Shown: piece after piece, positions 23,929 through 34,115 of the stretch
Layout of the letters: every line of letters begins with the position of its first letter
Position numbering within the stretch: the first letter of the stretch is position 1
Origin: Azolla caroliniana
Lineage: Eukaryota > Polypodiophyta
Length of the DNA: 64,000 bases
Assembly: GCA_043228905.1 (NCBI GenBank)
Contig: JBHGNT010000018.1
Coordinates: 6,014,001 to 6,078,000 of the forward strand
Reading direction: 5' to 3'
Notes under the pieces: model-generated
Database searches by the model: none
Told to the model about the DNA's origin: nothing
The model's input: the letters and a program-made list of their open reading frames with translations, nothing else
Translations under genes and position numbers: made by a program

Positions 23929-24468
23929 ATGAATACTCATATGGGAAGCGCTCTTCCTACGGAGAAGCTCAATAGGACAAACTTCGCATCTTGGGAATAC
24001 AAGATGCATCAATACCTTGTTGGACAAGGGTATTGGAGCTATATTGAGGGAGCTCACGAAACGCAACTCAACCCAACACATGTTGACTACCCAACATGGG
24101 AGCAAGCCGGAAGCCGTGTGTTGTATTGCCTTGCATCATGTGTTCATGATCACATGCTCGGTTATATTCGAGAGTCGAAAACGCCGAAAGAAGCTTGGGG
24201 CAATCTCAAGAAGATTTTCAGAACCAACACGGTTGCATTTAAGCTCCAACTCCGACAAGAGTTAAACAATACACAACATAGGAACATGTCGATCACCACC
24301 TATACCTTGAAGATCAAGGAGTTGTGTGATGCCCTCAGATTGATCAATGTCGTCATCGACAATGACGAAATGGTGCAAATATGCCTCGGCGGCTTAGCAC
24401 TGCGATTTAGCACGATCAGATCAACCATTCTTGCAAGGGAGAACCCTCCCTCATTTTTCGACCTTTAG
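23929..24468 (+). CDS. Copia C gag
   Basis: An open frame of about 180 residues from ATG 23929. It shows the Copia gag pattern: LNRTNFASWEYKMHQYL, then SCVHDHMLGYIRESKTPKEA and QELNNTQHRNMSITTYTLKI. The frame stops at 24468. A zinc knuckle of form CX2CX4HX4C (CGYCGKLGHYTEEC) lies downstream in another frame, so the gag is broken. Confidence 0.8.
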   Translation: MNTHMGSALPTEKLNRTNFASWEYKMHQYLVGQGYWSYIEGAHETQLNPTHVDYPTWEQAGSRVLYCLASCVHDHMLGYIRESKTPKEAWGNLKKIFRTNTVAFKLQLRQELNNTQHRNMSITTYTLKIKELCDALRLINVVIDNDEMVQICLGGLALRFSTIRSTILARENPPSFFDL

Positions 24469-24924
24469 TCGATATTACTGGTGGAAGAAAATCATGCCTG
24501 ACAAAGGAGCAACGCACTAGATGGTCAAATGCTCTACTCCTAGTCGGATGATAGAAGAGGATTTGGCTGAGGAAATAGAGGTTGATTCAGCCGAGGCCGA
24601 AAGGGTCAACTAATCCGGGAATGCAATTCCCATCATTAGCAAGAGGATAGAGATACTCCCAGGGAGTTCGGTAGAAGGGGGAGCCATCCTGTCGGACCGA
24701 GCCACCAAAACAACCCGATCGAATGCGGGTATTGTGGAAAACTTGGCCACTACACAGAGGAGTGCCAAAAGAAAAAACGAGAGTCAGCTTCGATTAGCTG
24801 ACAACTCACTAGCTATGCTACAAATTCTGATTACAACGATCGGGGAGGTATGTTCATGATGAGGCATAAAGCACATTCAATCTCAACACATGGTTAAACA
24901 AGTACCTCCTCATCCGATAATGTA

Positions 24925-25686
24925 TGGTTTGTCGACTCAGGAGCGTCCAATCACATGACGTCTCACGAAGATTGGTTCCGACAGTTGAGGATACCCAATC
25001 GACCCGGCTATGCCGAAATCGGAGATGACACAACTCACCCGATTCGGCATATCAAAAATGTCCCATTTAGAAATGACGGCAACCATACCTACCTCAAGAA
25101 CGTCTTGCATGTCCCAACCATCACGAAAAACCTAGTCTCGGTCGGCCAGATTGTCAAACAAGGAATGCAAGTACGATTCAATAATGAAGAGTGCTTTATT
25201 GAGAAAGAATGTCGATTAGTCGCTCACGGTCGAAGAGAAGGCCGAATGTTCATCCTCGAATAGAACGAGGTGAAGTCAGCTATGTTCGCCAAAGGCCTCA
25301 AAGTCGAAACCGACTTGAAATTGTGGCACAAACAAATTGGCCACATCAACCTCCAGAAGCTCAAAGGCATGCAGTTGAAAGGAGTCGCGATTAGACTCAT
25401 CATTTTTACCAAAAAGGAGAAGATAGGTGTATGTGAAGCCTGCCAGTTCGGTAAACAACATCGACAACCGTTATCGAAAGAGAGGAACGTGAGCAAAGAG
25501 ATCCTGGATGTCATACATTTAGACGTATGGGAACCGGCACAGACAACCACATTCAGTGGATGCCGATACTATGTCACGTTTATCGACGACATCTCCAGGC
25601 ACACCTGGATTTCCCCATGCAGCAAAAGAGCAAAGTGTTCGGACACTTCCAAAGGTTTAAAAATGAAGTCGAAAAAGTCACCGACA
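24925..25686 (+). pseudogene. Copia C protease and integrase N-terminal part
   Basis: The protease motif VDSGASNHMTS opens the segment, followed by HVPTITKNLVSVGQ. The integrase zinc-binding region reads LWHKQIGHINLQKLKGMQ and CEACQFGKQH, then the first catalytic region VIHLDVW. A stop at 25261 separates the two. The sequence is cut at 25686 by the nested element, shortly before the second catalytic Asp seen in the related copy at 31752-32417. Confidence 0.8.
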
Positions 25687-26198
25687 TGACAACAGTCATG
25701 TCAAGATTTGAACTCTTGACCTCTTATATATAGGCAAGTGTTGTGTTCTAACCAACACGTCCAAATATATAGTCATGTTATATATACCTTAGTAAATTAT
25801 TAGTACATTATCTATTTCAAGTTCTAAGAGTTTTTAAAAAGTTCTAGAACTAGAAGGTTCTAGAGGGTTCTAGAATATTCTCCTGAATATTCTAATGCAT
25901 GTACTTCGACTCACTGTATAAATACTTGTAACTTCCTTGGTCCCTTTCAAGGGATTCAACAACAGTCATTGACACATCAATCTAGTATTCTTGTTTAGCC
26001 CTATCTTCTCTCCTTGATTTACATCTTCGTCTTTATGTTCTTGTATTGTTCTTAGCGTCTTCTTAAGTTCCTTATCTCATCACTCCCAACTTCCCGAGTT
26101 TCTAGCCTCATCACATCAAGTTCCACGTTTGTAACCTTATCGGTCATAGCCTCGTCATCTGTGCTTTGTCGTAGTCTAGCATTGGTGTGTCCGTGACA
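25687..26198 (+). repeat. Left LTR-like repeat of the nested element
   Basis: 512 bp, TG...CA. It carries the heat-shock element cluster and a TATAAAT box. It matches 27769-28737 outside the insert in that copy. Confidence 0.75.
25841..25923 (+). promoter_or_regulatory. Heat-shock element cluster plus TATA box (left LTR)
   Basis: Alternating TTC and GAA units run from 25842 to 25893. They include GAAggTTC, the perfect three-unit element TTCtaGAAtaTTC, and a further GAAtaTTC. TATAAAT follows at 25917-25923. This is the binding pattern of heat-shock transcription factors, placed at promoter distance. Confidence 0.75.
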
Positions 26199-26246
26199 GT
26201 TTGAATCCCTTCCAACTGGAAGCATTACCCGTCTTCGTCATCGCCC

Positions 26247-26720
26247 TTGCTTCTAGAGTTACCATCGTCACTGCCATTGGTTCTAGAGTTACCATCATCA
26301 ACATCCCTTCATTTTCTATCTTCCTCGCCATCTCTATCTCTTAGTTTCTTCTCATCATCGTCTTTGTCTTTTAGATTCTTCTCATCCTTCACATCTCTAT
26401 CTTCTAGTTTCTTCTCATCATCATCTCTATCTCTACACTTCTTATCATCATCCACATCCCTATCTTTGCATTTTTTTTCCTTGTCATCCTTCTCCTTGTG
26501 TTTCCTATCGTTTTCATTTTTATCTATGTGTTTCTTATTATCTTCGTCCCTTTCTCTGCGTTTCCTATCACCTTCATCCTTGTCTTTGTGTTTTCTCTTA
26601 TCCTATGTATTTGTGTATTTGTGTTTCTTCAGAACCTCAACATCTCGATCTCTATGTTTCTTATCCTCTCCATCTCTTTCTCTACTTCCATCATTGCCAT
26701 AGTCAAAGTCGTTGCTTCCA
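26247..26720 (+). repeat. T/C-rich degenerate tandem repeat, about 30-33 bp
   Basis: Repeated units built on TTCTTCTCATCATC and TCTCTATCTC. The frames are open on this strand because the units lack stops, giving Phe/Ser/Leu-only translations. I do not call a gene. Confidence 0.65.
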
Positions 26721-26839
26721 AAGTCGCTTAGTCAAAATCATTGCCTTCATTGCTTCGTCTTCGACATCATCATCTTCAACCCTCTTGTTGTCGTCATCAA
26801 CACTACTTTGCCTAGCCTTGATTGTCATCAAGTGTTCCA

Positions 26840-27720
26840 GTTCCAGGTGAGGACCGTGTAGGGTCGCTCACATCCGTTGGTGTTTGTGTCCCCGTTGAGG
26901 ACTGCACATGATCATTCACGCATGTTGTTGTTCGTGTCTCTGGTGAGGACCGTACATGGTCTCTCACGCCCGTTGGTGTTCGTGTCTCTGGTGAGGATCA
27001 CACATGGTCACTCACGTCCGTTGGTGTTCCTGTCTTCGGTGAGGACCACACATGGTCACTCATGTCCGTTGGTGTTCCTGTCTTCGGTGAGGACCGCACA
27101 TGGTCGCTCACGTCCGTTGGTGTTTGTGTCTCCGGTGAGGCCCGCACAGGGTCACTCACGTCCATTAGTGTTCCTGTCTCCGGTGAGGAATGCACATGGT
27201 TGCTCATGTCCGTTGGTGTTCGTGTCTTCGGTGAGGACCGCACATGGTCGCTCACGTCCGTTGATGTTCCTGTCTCGGGTGAGGACCACACATGGTCACT
27301 CACGTTGGTGTTAAGTCTCCGATGGGGACCGTACATGGTCGCTCATGCCCGTTGGTGTTCCAATTCCCATGGAGGACAGTACATTGTCTCTCACACTCAC
27401 GTTAGTGTTCCAGTCTCCGGTGAGGACCGAACATGTTTGCTCACGCTCACATTGGTGTTACAATCTCCGATGAGGACCATACATGGTCACTCACATCGAC
27501 GTTGGTGTTGCAGTCTACTGTGAGGACCGAACGTGGTTGCTCACGCTCATGTTGGTGTTCCAGTATACGGTGATGACCGTACATGCTCGCTCACCGCCTT
27601 GGTGTTCCAATCTTCGGTGAGGACCATACATGGTCGCTTGCGTTCACCCGTGCTCCTATTTTTGGTGAGGACTACTCATGGTTACTCACTCCTCAACGTA
27701 CTTTGGTTTCCTCTTTCAAC
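26840..27720 (+). repeat. Minisatellite of 48 bp, drifting to longer units
   Basis: About 16-18 units built on GTGAGGACCGCACATGGTC and CTCACGTCCGTTGGTGTT. Units are 48 bp up to about 27300. After that they lengthen to roughly 57-63 bp. Because 48 is a multiple of three, several frames stay open (16-residue periodic translations); these are not genes. Confidence 0.85.
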
Positions 27721-27854
27721 TCACCCCTACACCATGCTTTCGAAAAGGCGAGGATAATGTTACAATCATGACAACAATCATGTCAAGATTTGAACTCTTG
27801 ACCTCTTATATATAGTCAAGTGTTGTGTTCTAACCAACACGTCCAAATATATGG

Positions 27855-28319
27855 TCATGTTTCTAACGAGATTGACGAGCCTATGGATTTTTTATCAACA
27901 ATCAACGATCTAGACTCAACGATTAAACCATTTTTTCCCTCGATAATCCTTCTTTTGAGGAAGGATATCTGTGCTGCCTTAGTTTTAATACCAAGTAATT
28001 TCGATAAGCGATTAAGCTTCGAAAGACCTATAGGATTCAACTTCTCGGTGTAATAATCGATCGTATCTATCACAAATTTTTGGCGAGTAACTTCAGTAAC
28101 AATCGTTTTGTAAAGAAGTAAAACATTGAGAAATCGATGAGGATACTTCTCATTATTCCGAGTGATTTTGTTGATACTAGTACCAACACTACCTAGTAGT
28201 TCGCTTCTCGTTTTTGATACATCGCAAATCGATTTATCTAAGTCATACTTTAGTTTTAAAGATACTCTCCTGAAAGAGGAGAAAGATGAATCTCCGATTG
28301 TATCGAGCCATCCATGCGC
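27855..28319 (-). CDS. Uninterrupted unknown ORF fragment inserted in an LTR
   Basis: The minus strand is open for about 154 codons from 28319 to the stop near 27855, spanning the whole insert. It has no start at its upper edge, so it is a fragment of a longer frame. The translation is ordinary and rich in Leu, Lys and Ile (for example RFLNVLLLYKTIVTEVTRQK and GLSKLNRLSKLLGIKTKAA). ATCGAT-type words are frequent in the DNA. I do not recognise it. The composition and intactness would fit a recent capture, possibly of organellar DNA, but this is only a guess. Confidence 0.4.
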   Translation of the reverse strand, partial: AHGWLDTIGDSSFSSFRRVSLKLKYDLDKSICDVSKTRSELLGSVGTSINKITRNNEKYPHRFLNVLLLYKTIVTEVTRQKFVIDTIDYYTEKLNPIGLSKLNRLSKLLGIKTKAAQISFLKRRIIEGKNGLIVESRSLIVDKKSIGSSISLET

Positions 28320-28381
28320 ATTTGTATATCTTAGTAGATTAGTTGTACATTATCTATTTCAAGTTCTAGGATTTTTTAGAA

Positions 28382-28465
28382 AGTTCTAGAACTAGAAGGT
28401 TCTAGAGGGTTTTAGAATATTCTCCCGAATATTCTAATGCATGTACTTCGACTCACTGTATAAAT
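28382..28465 (+). promoter_or_regulatory. Heat-shock element cluster plus TATA box (right LTR)
   Basis: The same TTC/GAA array as the left LTR (28383-28434), with one TTC changed to TTT. TATAAAT follows at 28459-28465. Confidence 0.7.
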
Positions 28466-28739
28466 ACTTGTAACTTCCTTGGTCCCTTTCAAGGGATTCA
28501 ACAACAATCATTGACACATCAATATAGTATTCTTGTTTAGCCCCATCTTCTCTCCTTGATTTACATCTTCGTCTTTATGTTCTTGTATTGTTCCTAGCGT
28601 CTTAAGTTCCTCATCTCATCGCTCCCAACTTCCCGAGTTTCTAGCCTCATCATGTCGAGTTCCACGTTCGTAACCTTATCGGTTGTACCCTCGTCATCTG
28701 TGCTTTGTCGTAGTCTAGTGTTTGTGTCTCCGTGACACT

Positions 28740-29420
28740 CGATTGAAATCTCAAGCTCGATGCCGATTCGGGAACAGAAGATTGCGAGCCGACTCAGTAT
28801 CGTCAACTGATCGGTAGCTTAATCTATCTAACCATTACCCGACCCGACCTCAGCTATTTGGTGAATCTACTTAGCCAATTTATGCCGAAACCTCAATACA
28901 TACATCTCGATTGTGCTAAGCGAGTACTCAAGTACGTTCATGGGAAAATGGATTTCGGCATCATGTATACGCTTGAAGGGTACACATATGCGGACTCTGC
29001 CAGTTACAAAGCTGATTGACGATCCGCGTCAAGATTTGTCTTCTCTCTTGGTAGTAGATTGATCTCCTAGTGTAGCTGACAGTCACATTGTTGAACACAG
29101 AGGGCAAATATAGCGGCATGGTAGTCGCCACATGCGAGGCCGTTTGGCTTAAGGATATATAATTTGAAGGATTTGGACGTTTCCATCAAGAATCTCCTAT
29201 ATTGCGATAACATGAGCAATATCTACCTGGCTCAGAACCCCGTGTTCCACATGCAGACCAAGCATATTGAAGTGCATTATCACTTCATCCGAGAGCGTGT
29301 TACGCTGGAGATGTCGAATTACAACACATCAGCATGAATCTTCAGTTGGTTAACACCTTCCCAAAAGCCTTAGGAGTCGAGAAGCTCAAAAAATTTACAT
29401 CAGACCTTAGCCTCATGATA
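28740..29420 (+). pseudogene. Copia C RT end and RNase H
   Basis: Readable blocks are YRQLIGSLIYLTITRPDLSY, then LDCAKRVLKYVHG, the degraded YADSASY region, and [20 protein letters not shown]. Several stops and frameshifts are present. The upstream RT palm is absent. Confidence 0.75.
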
Positions 29421-29604
29421 TCTACATTGTCAAGCTTGAGGTGGAGTACTGAATAATAGTCGATCAGTCGATCGAAGCTGACCAGAGGAGTCAAAGTATG
29501 ATGATGACAATCAAACATAACAAGTAGTACGAAGCAATCGAGAGCCGAAAGCTGAACAACAGAACCAATTTTTTCGGCGTCTGGAAGTTGTGTTCGAAGC
29601 AACG

Positions 29605-29890
29605 TGTTGAGAATCGAACTCAAGTTCCCATAGAGATATTGTTCACACTAGCTAGTGGACATCATACTAGGCTAGTTTTGTAATTAGTAGAAATGACACT
29701 TGCCCTAGACTAGTTGGTATTTAAACCAGCTCTTTGCAACTTAGTTACTATTGTATGTATCCTATTTTTTCCACTAATATACAACGTCTTGTTTAAGCTC
29801 TCTCTCTCTCTCTCTCTTTGTTGTCCTATGAGGGCACACACACAGTTCACCTCCTCTGCACAACATCATCTATGCCTGTCATTCTTTACA
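29605..29890 (+). repeat. 3' LTR of Copia C
   Basis: 286 bp, TGTTGAGAATCG to CTTTACA. Compared with the 5' LTR it has a longer CT tract and an ACAC insertion. It is followed by TTTCC. Confidence 0.9.
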
Positions 29891-29895
29891 TTTCC

Positions 29896-30700
29896 ATCTC
29901 GGTTTCGACCTCTAACTTGGTCTCGACCTCCATCTCGACTTCTTGCTTCACGATCTCTTGGAAGATGTCTTCTTCCTTAGCCTCTTGCTCGTCCTCCTCT
30001 TTCTCGAGCTCTCGTGCTAAGGTCTCTTGCTCTCCCAACACGTTCGTTTCCTTTTCGGCCTTGATATCAATCTCCTTGGTCCCTTCTTCTCGTGTCTTTT
30101 CGTTTGACTCTAACTTGGTCTCGGTCTCGGTCTCGACCTCTTTGGGTTCTCGCTTCGGTTGGTTTCTCTTTTGCTTCCATCTCGATTGTGCCCTCTCAAC
30201 CACCATCTTGATCTTGACCTCCATCTCACTCTCGAATGTGGTCTCCACTAGCGGTATTGCCCCTTGAGGGAAACCCCTCTCTTCCCTTGGGTCTTAATGT
30301 TGGGTGGCACCTTCACCCACCCATTTTGTGATCTTTATCGCCTCTTCCCAAGTTGAGGCTTGCCACTTTTCCACTTCCCCTAGAACTAAGGGAATTCAAT
30401 ACATTCCTTCAAGAAAACCATCCCACCGATCAAAATCATCAAGGTCCGTTAAGTAAATCATAATGCATTTATATTTGGAAATATAAAGATCCAATTATAC
30501 AATTCTTTGGGGCAAAACCCTCCAATTCTTGCCTAAGTCTCACCTCTCGAGACAAATTTCTTCCACACTCATTGCTTGAAGTCTTCCCAATCCTCGAAGG
30601 ACTTTCTCCACCTCTCTTGAAGGGACCATTCCTCATCATAGATGCATAACGATATGCCATGTAATTGTTGTAGCCGAATAGGCTGACGACGTTTTCTTCT
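29896..30700 (-). pseudogene. Glu/Lys-rich remnant, proximal part
   Basis: The frame 30248-29886 encodes a highly charged repeat-like protein (KEVETETETKLESNEKTREE, LEKEEDEQEAKEED). Upstream on the same strand are broken frames with gag-like wording. This strand continues beyond the Copia C insertion at 23554. The boundary with the Copia remnant upstream is unclear, somewhere near 30600-30700. Confidence 0.45.
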
Positions 30701-32640
30701 CGGGTGGAGAGTCAGAGTTCTTTTCTCGGGTGGAGCGCCGATTCGATATTGTCGGAATCTTCATAATCCGGCCACGACCTACTTTGGTCACTTGGAGGCT
30801 CCTGTGGTCCACTCAATCTGGTTGAGATTGGATTTTCTTCTGGTATTAGCCTTAGTCAATCCTCCTCCTCCGAGTCTATGTTGCGGTTTTGATTGGTTCG
30901 AATGGAGCTGAGTCAACTGTGTACCAGGATGTGGATTTGTTGAATACGATGTCTCGACTCACTCGAACTTTTCGAGTAGAGGGGTTGAAGCACTTATACC
31001 CCTTTTGTTCAAGTGAGTACCATACGAGTATGCATTTCTTCGACTTAGGATCGAGCTTCTGACGCTTCTTGTTGGGAATATGTACGAATACAATAGAGTC
31101 GAATATCATGACGTGAGATAAGTCTGACTTCTTTCCATACAACTTCTCGTGCAGGGTTACATTGTGCACTGAAAATGTTTTTTTTTTTCCTGTAAAATAT
31201 CCTTTCATTAGTTATAAATAGTTATTACAAGCACGTTGACCTACCGTCAAGCTACCATTGGTATGTTGCATCCCCATCCCTAAAGGATAAATAGTATCAA
31301 CACTCCACCACTCCATAACCTAGTTATGTGATTGGTGATGGGAACAACCATTTGGGTCTTGCATTTTATAATGTGAGAAAAGGGGCATTATTCTAATAGG
31401 CAATAAATTCAAGGCTTTGCAACACTGCAACATGTGTCTCACCTTTAATTTCAGCATACCGCCCTTTCAAAGTATGCACCATCTGCATCTAGACATTCTG
31501 TGCACTTTCCACTGGATGAACAGTAGTATTACCAAACACCTTAGAAAACTTAGCACTCCGAATGTTGTGCACCGGTTCATTAGATAGATGGCCGTGTTTG
31601 CCGCTTCATACCAGTATGATTTTGACAAGTTTTTCTCGTTCATCATTGCCCTTGCTACCTCTAATATGTGCCGATTCTTCTACACGGCTACTCCATTTTG
31701 CTAAGGTGTGTGTCGGCAGGTAAAATCCCGCCGAATTCCTTCTTATCGAAGTTATGCGATGAAGGCCTCAGAGAAGTACTCTTTGCCTCCGTCCGATCGA
31801 AGGCACCGTACATATCGACCAGTTGCCTTTTCGACTTCATTTTTAAGCTTCTGGAAGTATGTGAACACTTCACTCTTTTGCCGCATAGGATAAGTCCATG
31901 TATGTCTGGAGAAGTTGTCGATGAACATCACATAATATTGGCAACCACTGAATGTTGTCGTTTGAGTTGGCCCCCACACATCTAAATGTATTACATCCAG
32001 GATCCCTTTGCTTACATTCCTCTCTTTCAGGAACGGTTGTTGATGTTGTTTGCCGAATTGGCAAGCTTCACATACACATGCAATCTCCTTCTCAGTAAAG
32101 GTCAGGAGTCTAGTGACAACACCTCTCGATTGCATTCCTTTGAGCTTTTGGAGATTGATATGGGCGATTCTTTTGTGCCATCGCTCTATGTCAGCGTAAG
32201 CTTTATGGCCCTTGGCTCCTCTTTGCGTGTTCGACACATATTGTCGGTAGTAGAGGTTGTGCATATGGAACTGCCCTTGGTTGTATCGTCCTTGGCCAAA
32301 TCGACCTCTTCTTCCATAGTTGCACCCTCTTCCTCCATCCAAACTAGTATAGAGCATTTGTTCGTCTATTGTATTGCCTTTTTTTCGGATGTGATTTTCT
32401 TTGACCAGTAGCATCAACTAGAGATCAAAGAAGGAGGGAGGGTTCTCCCTTGTGAGGATGGCCGACCTTATTGCGTCGAGGCTCTAGGCCACTGAGGCAT
32501 ATTTGCACCATTTCATCATCGTCAATGTTGACATTGATAGACCTGGGGGAGTCGCACAACTCCTTGATCTTCAAGGTATAGATTTCGATTGACATATCCC
32601 TAAATTGGATACTATTGGGTGAAAGCATGGGAGTGGAAAC
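30700..32640 (-). mobile_element. Decayed Copia copy E, related to Copia C
   Basis: In minus-strand order there are: a gag piece (TYTLKIKELCD shared with Copia C); a frame 32417-31752 with zinc-binding integrase (HINLQKLKGMQ, CEACQFGKQH), catalytic Asp regions (VIHLDVWGP, CLRSDGGKEYFSEA); then, after a LINE insertion, the integrase C terminus (LDPKSKKCILVWYSLEQKGY, SRDIVFNKSTSWY). Protease and both LTRs are missing or unrecognised. Confidence 0.8.
31173..31545 (-). mobile_element. LINE 3' end with poly(A), inserted in Copia E
   Basis: The Copia integrase reading is interrupted here. In minus orientation the insert ends TTTTACAGG followed by a run of about 12 A. A poly(A) at the 3' end is the mark of LINE-type target-primed insertion. 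Similar text (poly-T followed by ATATCCATCCATTAG on the plus strand) occurs near 43685-43715. Confidence 0.5.
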
Positions 32641-32939
32641 AATTTGCTATGTCCTTGAAATAGTTAATTAGCTACGCAAAAAGCTACCAATGATAAATAG
32701 CCAGTTTTGCACCATGAATGAAAACATTAGAATGTTTTAATTATATAAATGAGCACCATAAATGTGCAACATAACGTGCAACAAAAATGGATATGTGCAC
32801 CATAAATTATATATCGAATTCCTAGGTCCATTATGCATGATCCATTGCCACATCTCGTTGGCCATCACTTTGTGACTATTCAGGCTTAGATTACTGCTAC
32901 TCATCCTAAACCCTATTGAGTCCACTTTGACATTTCCGC
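32641..32939. other. Left flank of the Gypsy insertion; AGCTA-type words
   Basis: Between 32655 and 32705 the words TTAATTAGCTAC, AGCTACC and ATAGCC resemble the palindromic array at 42927-43325. That suggests this flank and the DNA beyond 40932 belong to one older element split by the Gypsy insertion. CCGC at 32936-32939 is the target duplication. Confidence 0.4.
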
Positions 32940-33479
32940 TGTCGTGACGTGGCTCGCCTAGAAGCGTCGCGTTGCGCACACAAAGGATAACGTGAAAGTG
33001 AGGAAGGAATCACAGGGATTATGGACGGAAGAGACGAAAGAGTAGAGATAGAGTGAATAGAGATCAATAAGATATGACAAAATAGGATTTTTAAGGAATA
33101 TAAGATAAGACAAGATAAGATATAAAATAATATATGAGAAAGTGTATGAAATTTGTAATCATTTTCATGAAAGAGTTACAAAATGATTGTGCACGTCGTT
33201 GAACCTCCGAACTTTGTCTTGCAAGGTAATCGCTCTTCTCTTTCTTGATCGTAGACCACTACAATTTTCACTTCAATATTTTGATGAAGATAAGGCTCGA
33301 ACCGCCTCCCTCTTGTTGAGAGTTGACCACCACGACCGCCAAGCTAGAGCTCCACCTTTATCTTGAACTTCTTCCTTTCTTTCTCTATTTTATGGTATCT
33401 CTTATGTAATATATATTTGATTGATATCTCATACATATCTCCCTTTGATCTTCTCTTTCACCATTTAAATAGGTGCCCC

Positions 33480-33590
33480 CATGCATATGATGCATTGGAG
33501 GGTACAAGTCATGCATGTAGTGCATGAAATGCATGTGATGCATGATCGCCATTTGGCGTTCATGCATTACATGTGATGCATGATAAACAT
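33480..33590. promoter_or_regulatory. Cluster of CATGCA (RY) motifs in the Gypsy LTR
   Basis: About ten overlapping ATGCAT or TGCATG words fall within roughly 110 bp, with a TTTAAATA-type box just upstream on the plus strand. The same cluster recurs at 40336-40446 and in a related solo LTR at 44707-44815. RY motifs are the binding sites of plant B3 factors (ABI3/FUS3/LEC2/VAL). Binding here is inferred. Confidence 0.6.
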
Positions 33591-33670
33591 CTCGCTCATT
33601 TGAGCTTTTATGTATGAAACAATATATGCAATAACAATAAACATGAAAATATAATCTTAAAGAGAAAGGG

Positions 33671-33726
33671 CCTAGCCTAATGGTAGGTGTGTCGACTTTT
33701 GTATATGAGGTTGTGGGTTCGAATCT
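33671..33726 (+). repeat. tRNA-like A/B-box module in the LTR
   Basis: TAGCCTAATGG (A-box like, 33673-33683) and GGTTCGAATC (B-box, 33716-33725) at normal tRNA spacing. A second, weaker module at 33838-33891 has AAATGGTAAG and GGTTCAAGTC. Both recur in the other LTR (offset 6,856). They look like SINE or tRNA heads absorbed by the LTR, and they face opposite to the element's transcription. Confidence 0.55.
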
Positions 33727-34075
33727 CAAAATACTATTGAATACAACATACAACTTTATTCTTATATCATGAAGCAAATCCTTTATGTAATATAAAGTAT
33801 ATATAAAGTATGCTTTATTTTATATATATTACTAGTATAGAGTAAATGGTAAGATTTGAGAGTCATAGGGTGGGGTTATTGGTTCAAGTCCTCTCTTATT
33901 CGTGTAATATAATATATTTATCTATATATATATATTATTTTTCTTTACATATATATAATATTATCATATGTGTTGTTAATATTATCTTTATATATAAAAC
34001 ATTATCAAATGTTATTTTCATTACGTATTTATCTTATTGTAGACTTTTAATGTGAAGCTTTCGTACTTCACGACA

Positions 34076-34087
34076 TCCACCCCCTCT
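34076..34087 (-). other. Polypurine tract of the Gypsy element
   Basis: In element orientation, AGAGGGGGTGGA sits directly before the 3' LTR. This is the usual primer for plus-strand DNA synthesis. Confidence 0.85.
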
Positions 34088-34115
34088 AGACCTGCACATC
34101 CTCCGGCATGTGCCA

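Larger units (their letters stand above)
25687..28737 (+). mobile_element. Nested repeat-bounded element with heat-shock-element LTRs and minisatellite interior
   Basis: Direct repeats of about 510 bp (25687-26198 and 27769-28737, the second with a 460-bp insert) begin TGACAACA and end CCGTGACA. The interior has no retroviral coding domain: it holds T/C-rich degenerate repeats and a 48-bp minisatellite. The element sits inside Copia C. I could not find matching target duplications (CGACA on the left, CTCGA on the right) or a standard primer-binding site, and host Copia sequence is deleted here. A non-autonomous LTR element that recombined after insertion is the best reading. Confidence 0.65.
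27769..28737 (+). repeat. Right LTR-like repeat of the nested element, carrying a 460-bp insert
   Basis: It matches the left repeat from 27769 to about 27858 and again from about 28326 to 28737. Similarity breaks cleanly at the insert. Confidence 0.7.
23555..29890 (+). mobile_element. Copia retrotransposon C with both LTRs and TTTCC target duplications
   Basis: LTRs lie at 23555-23824 and 29605-29890 and are flanked by TTTCC (23550-23554 and 29891-29895). A primer-binding site TGGTATCAGAG follows the 5' LTR. Between the LTRs are gag (23929-24468), a zinc knuckle (24724-24765), protease and integrase start (24925-25680), a large nested insertion (25687-28737), then RT end and RNase H (28740-29380). 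The section from integrase core to RT palm is missing at the nested insertion. Stops occur in several places, so the element cannot move on its own. Confidence 0.88.
32940..34075 (-). repeat. 3' LTR of the Gypsy element
   Basis: 1,136 bp, TGTCGTGACG to TTCACGACA on the plus strand. It contains a CATGCA cluster (33480-33590) and two tRNA-like modules (33671-33726 and 33838-33891). Confidence 0.95.

Noticed and set aside
26247-27770. Several long plus- and minus-strand frames (Phe/Ser-rich; 16-residue periodic)
   Set aside because: They follow from tandem repeats whose unit is a multiple of three and lack any non-repetitive coding content.
25682-28742. Target duplications for the nested HSE element
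   Set aside because: The flanks CGACA and CTCGA do not match, and host Copia sequence is missing here, so insertion was followed by deletion or recombination.
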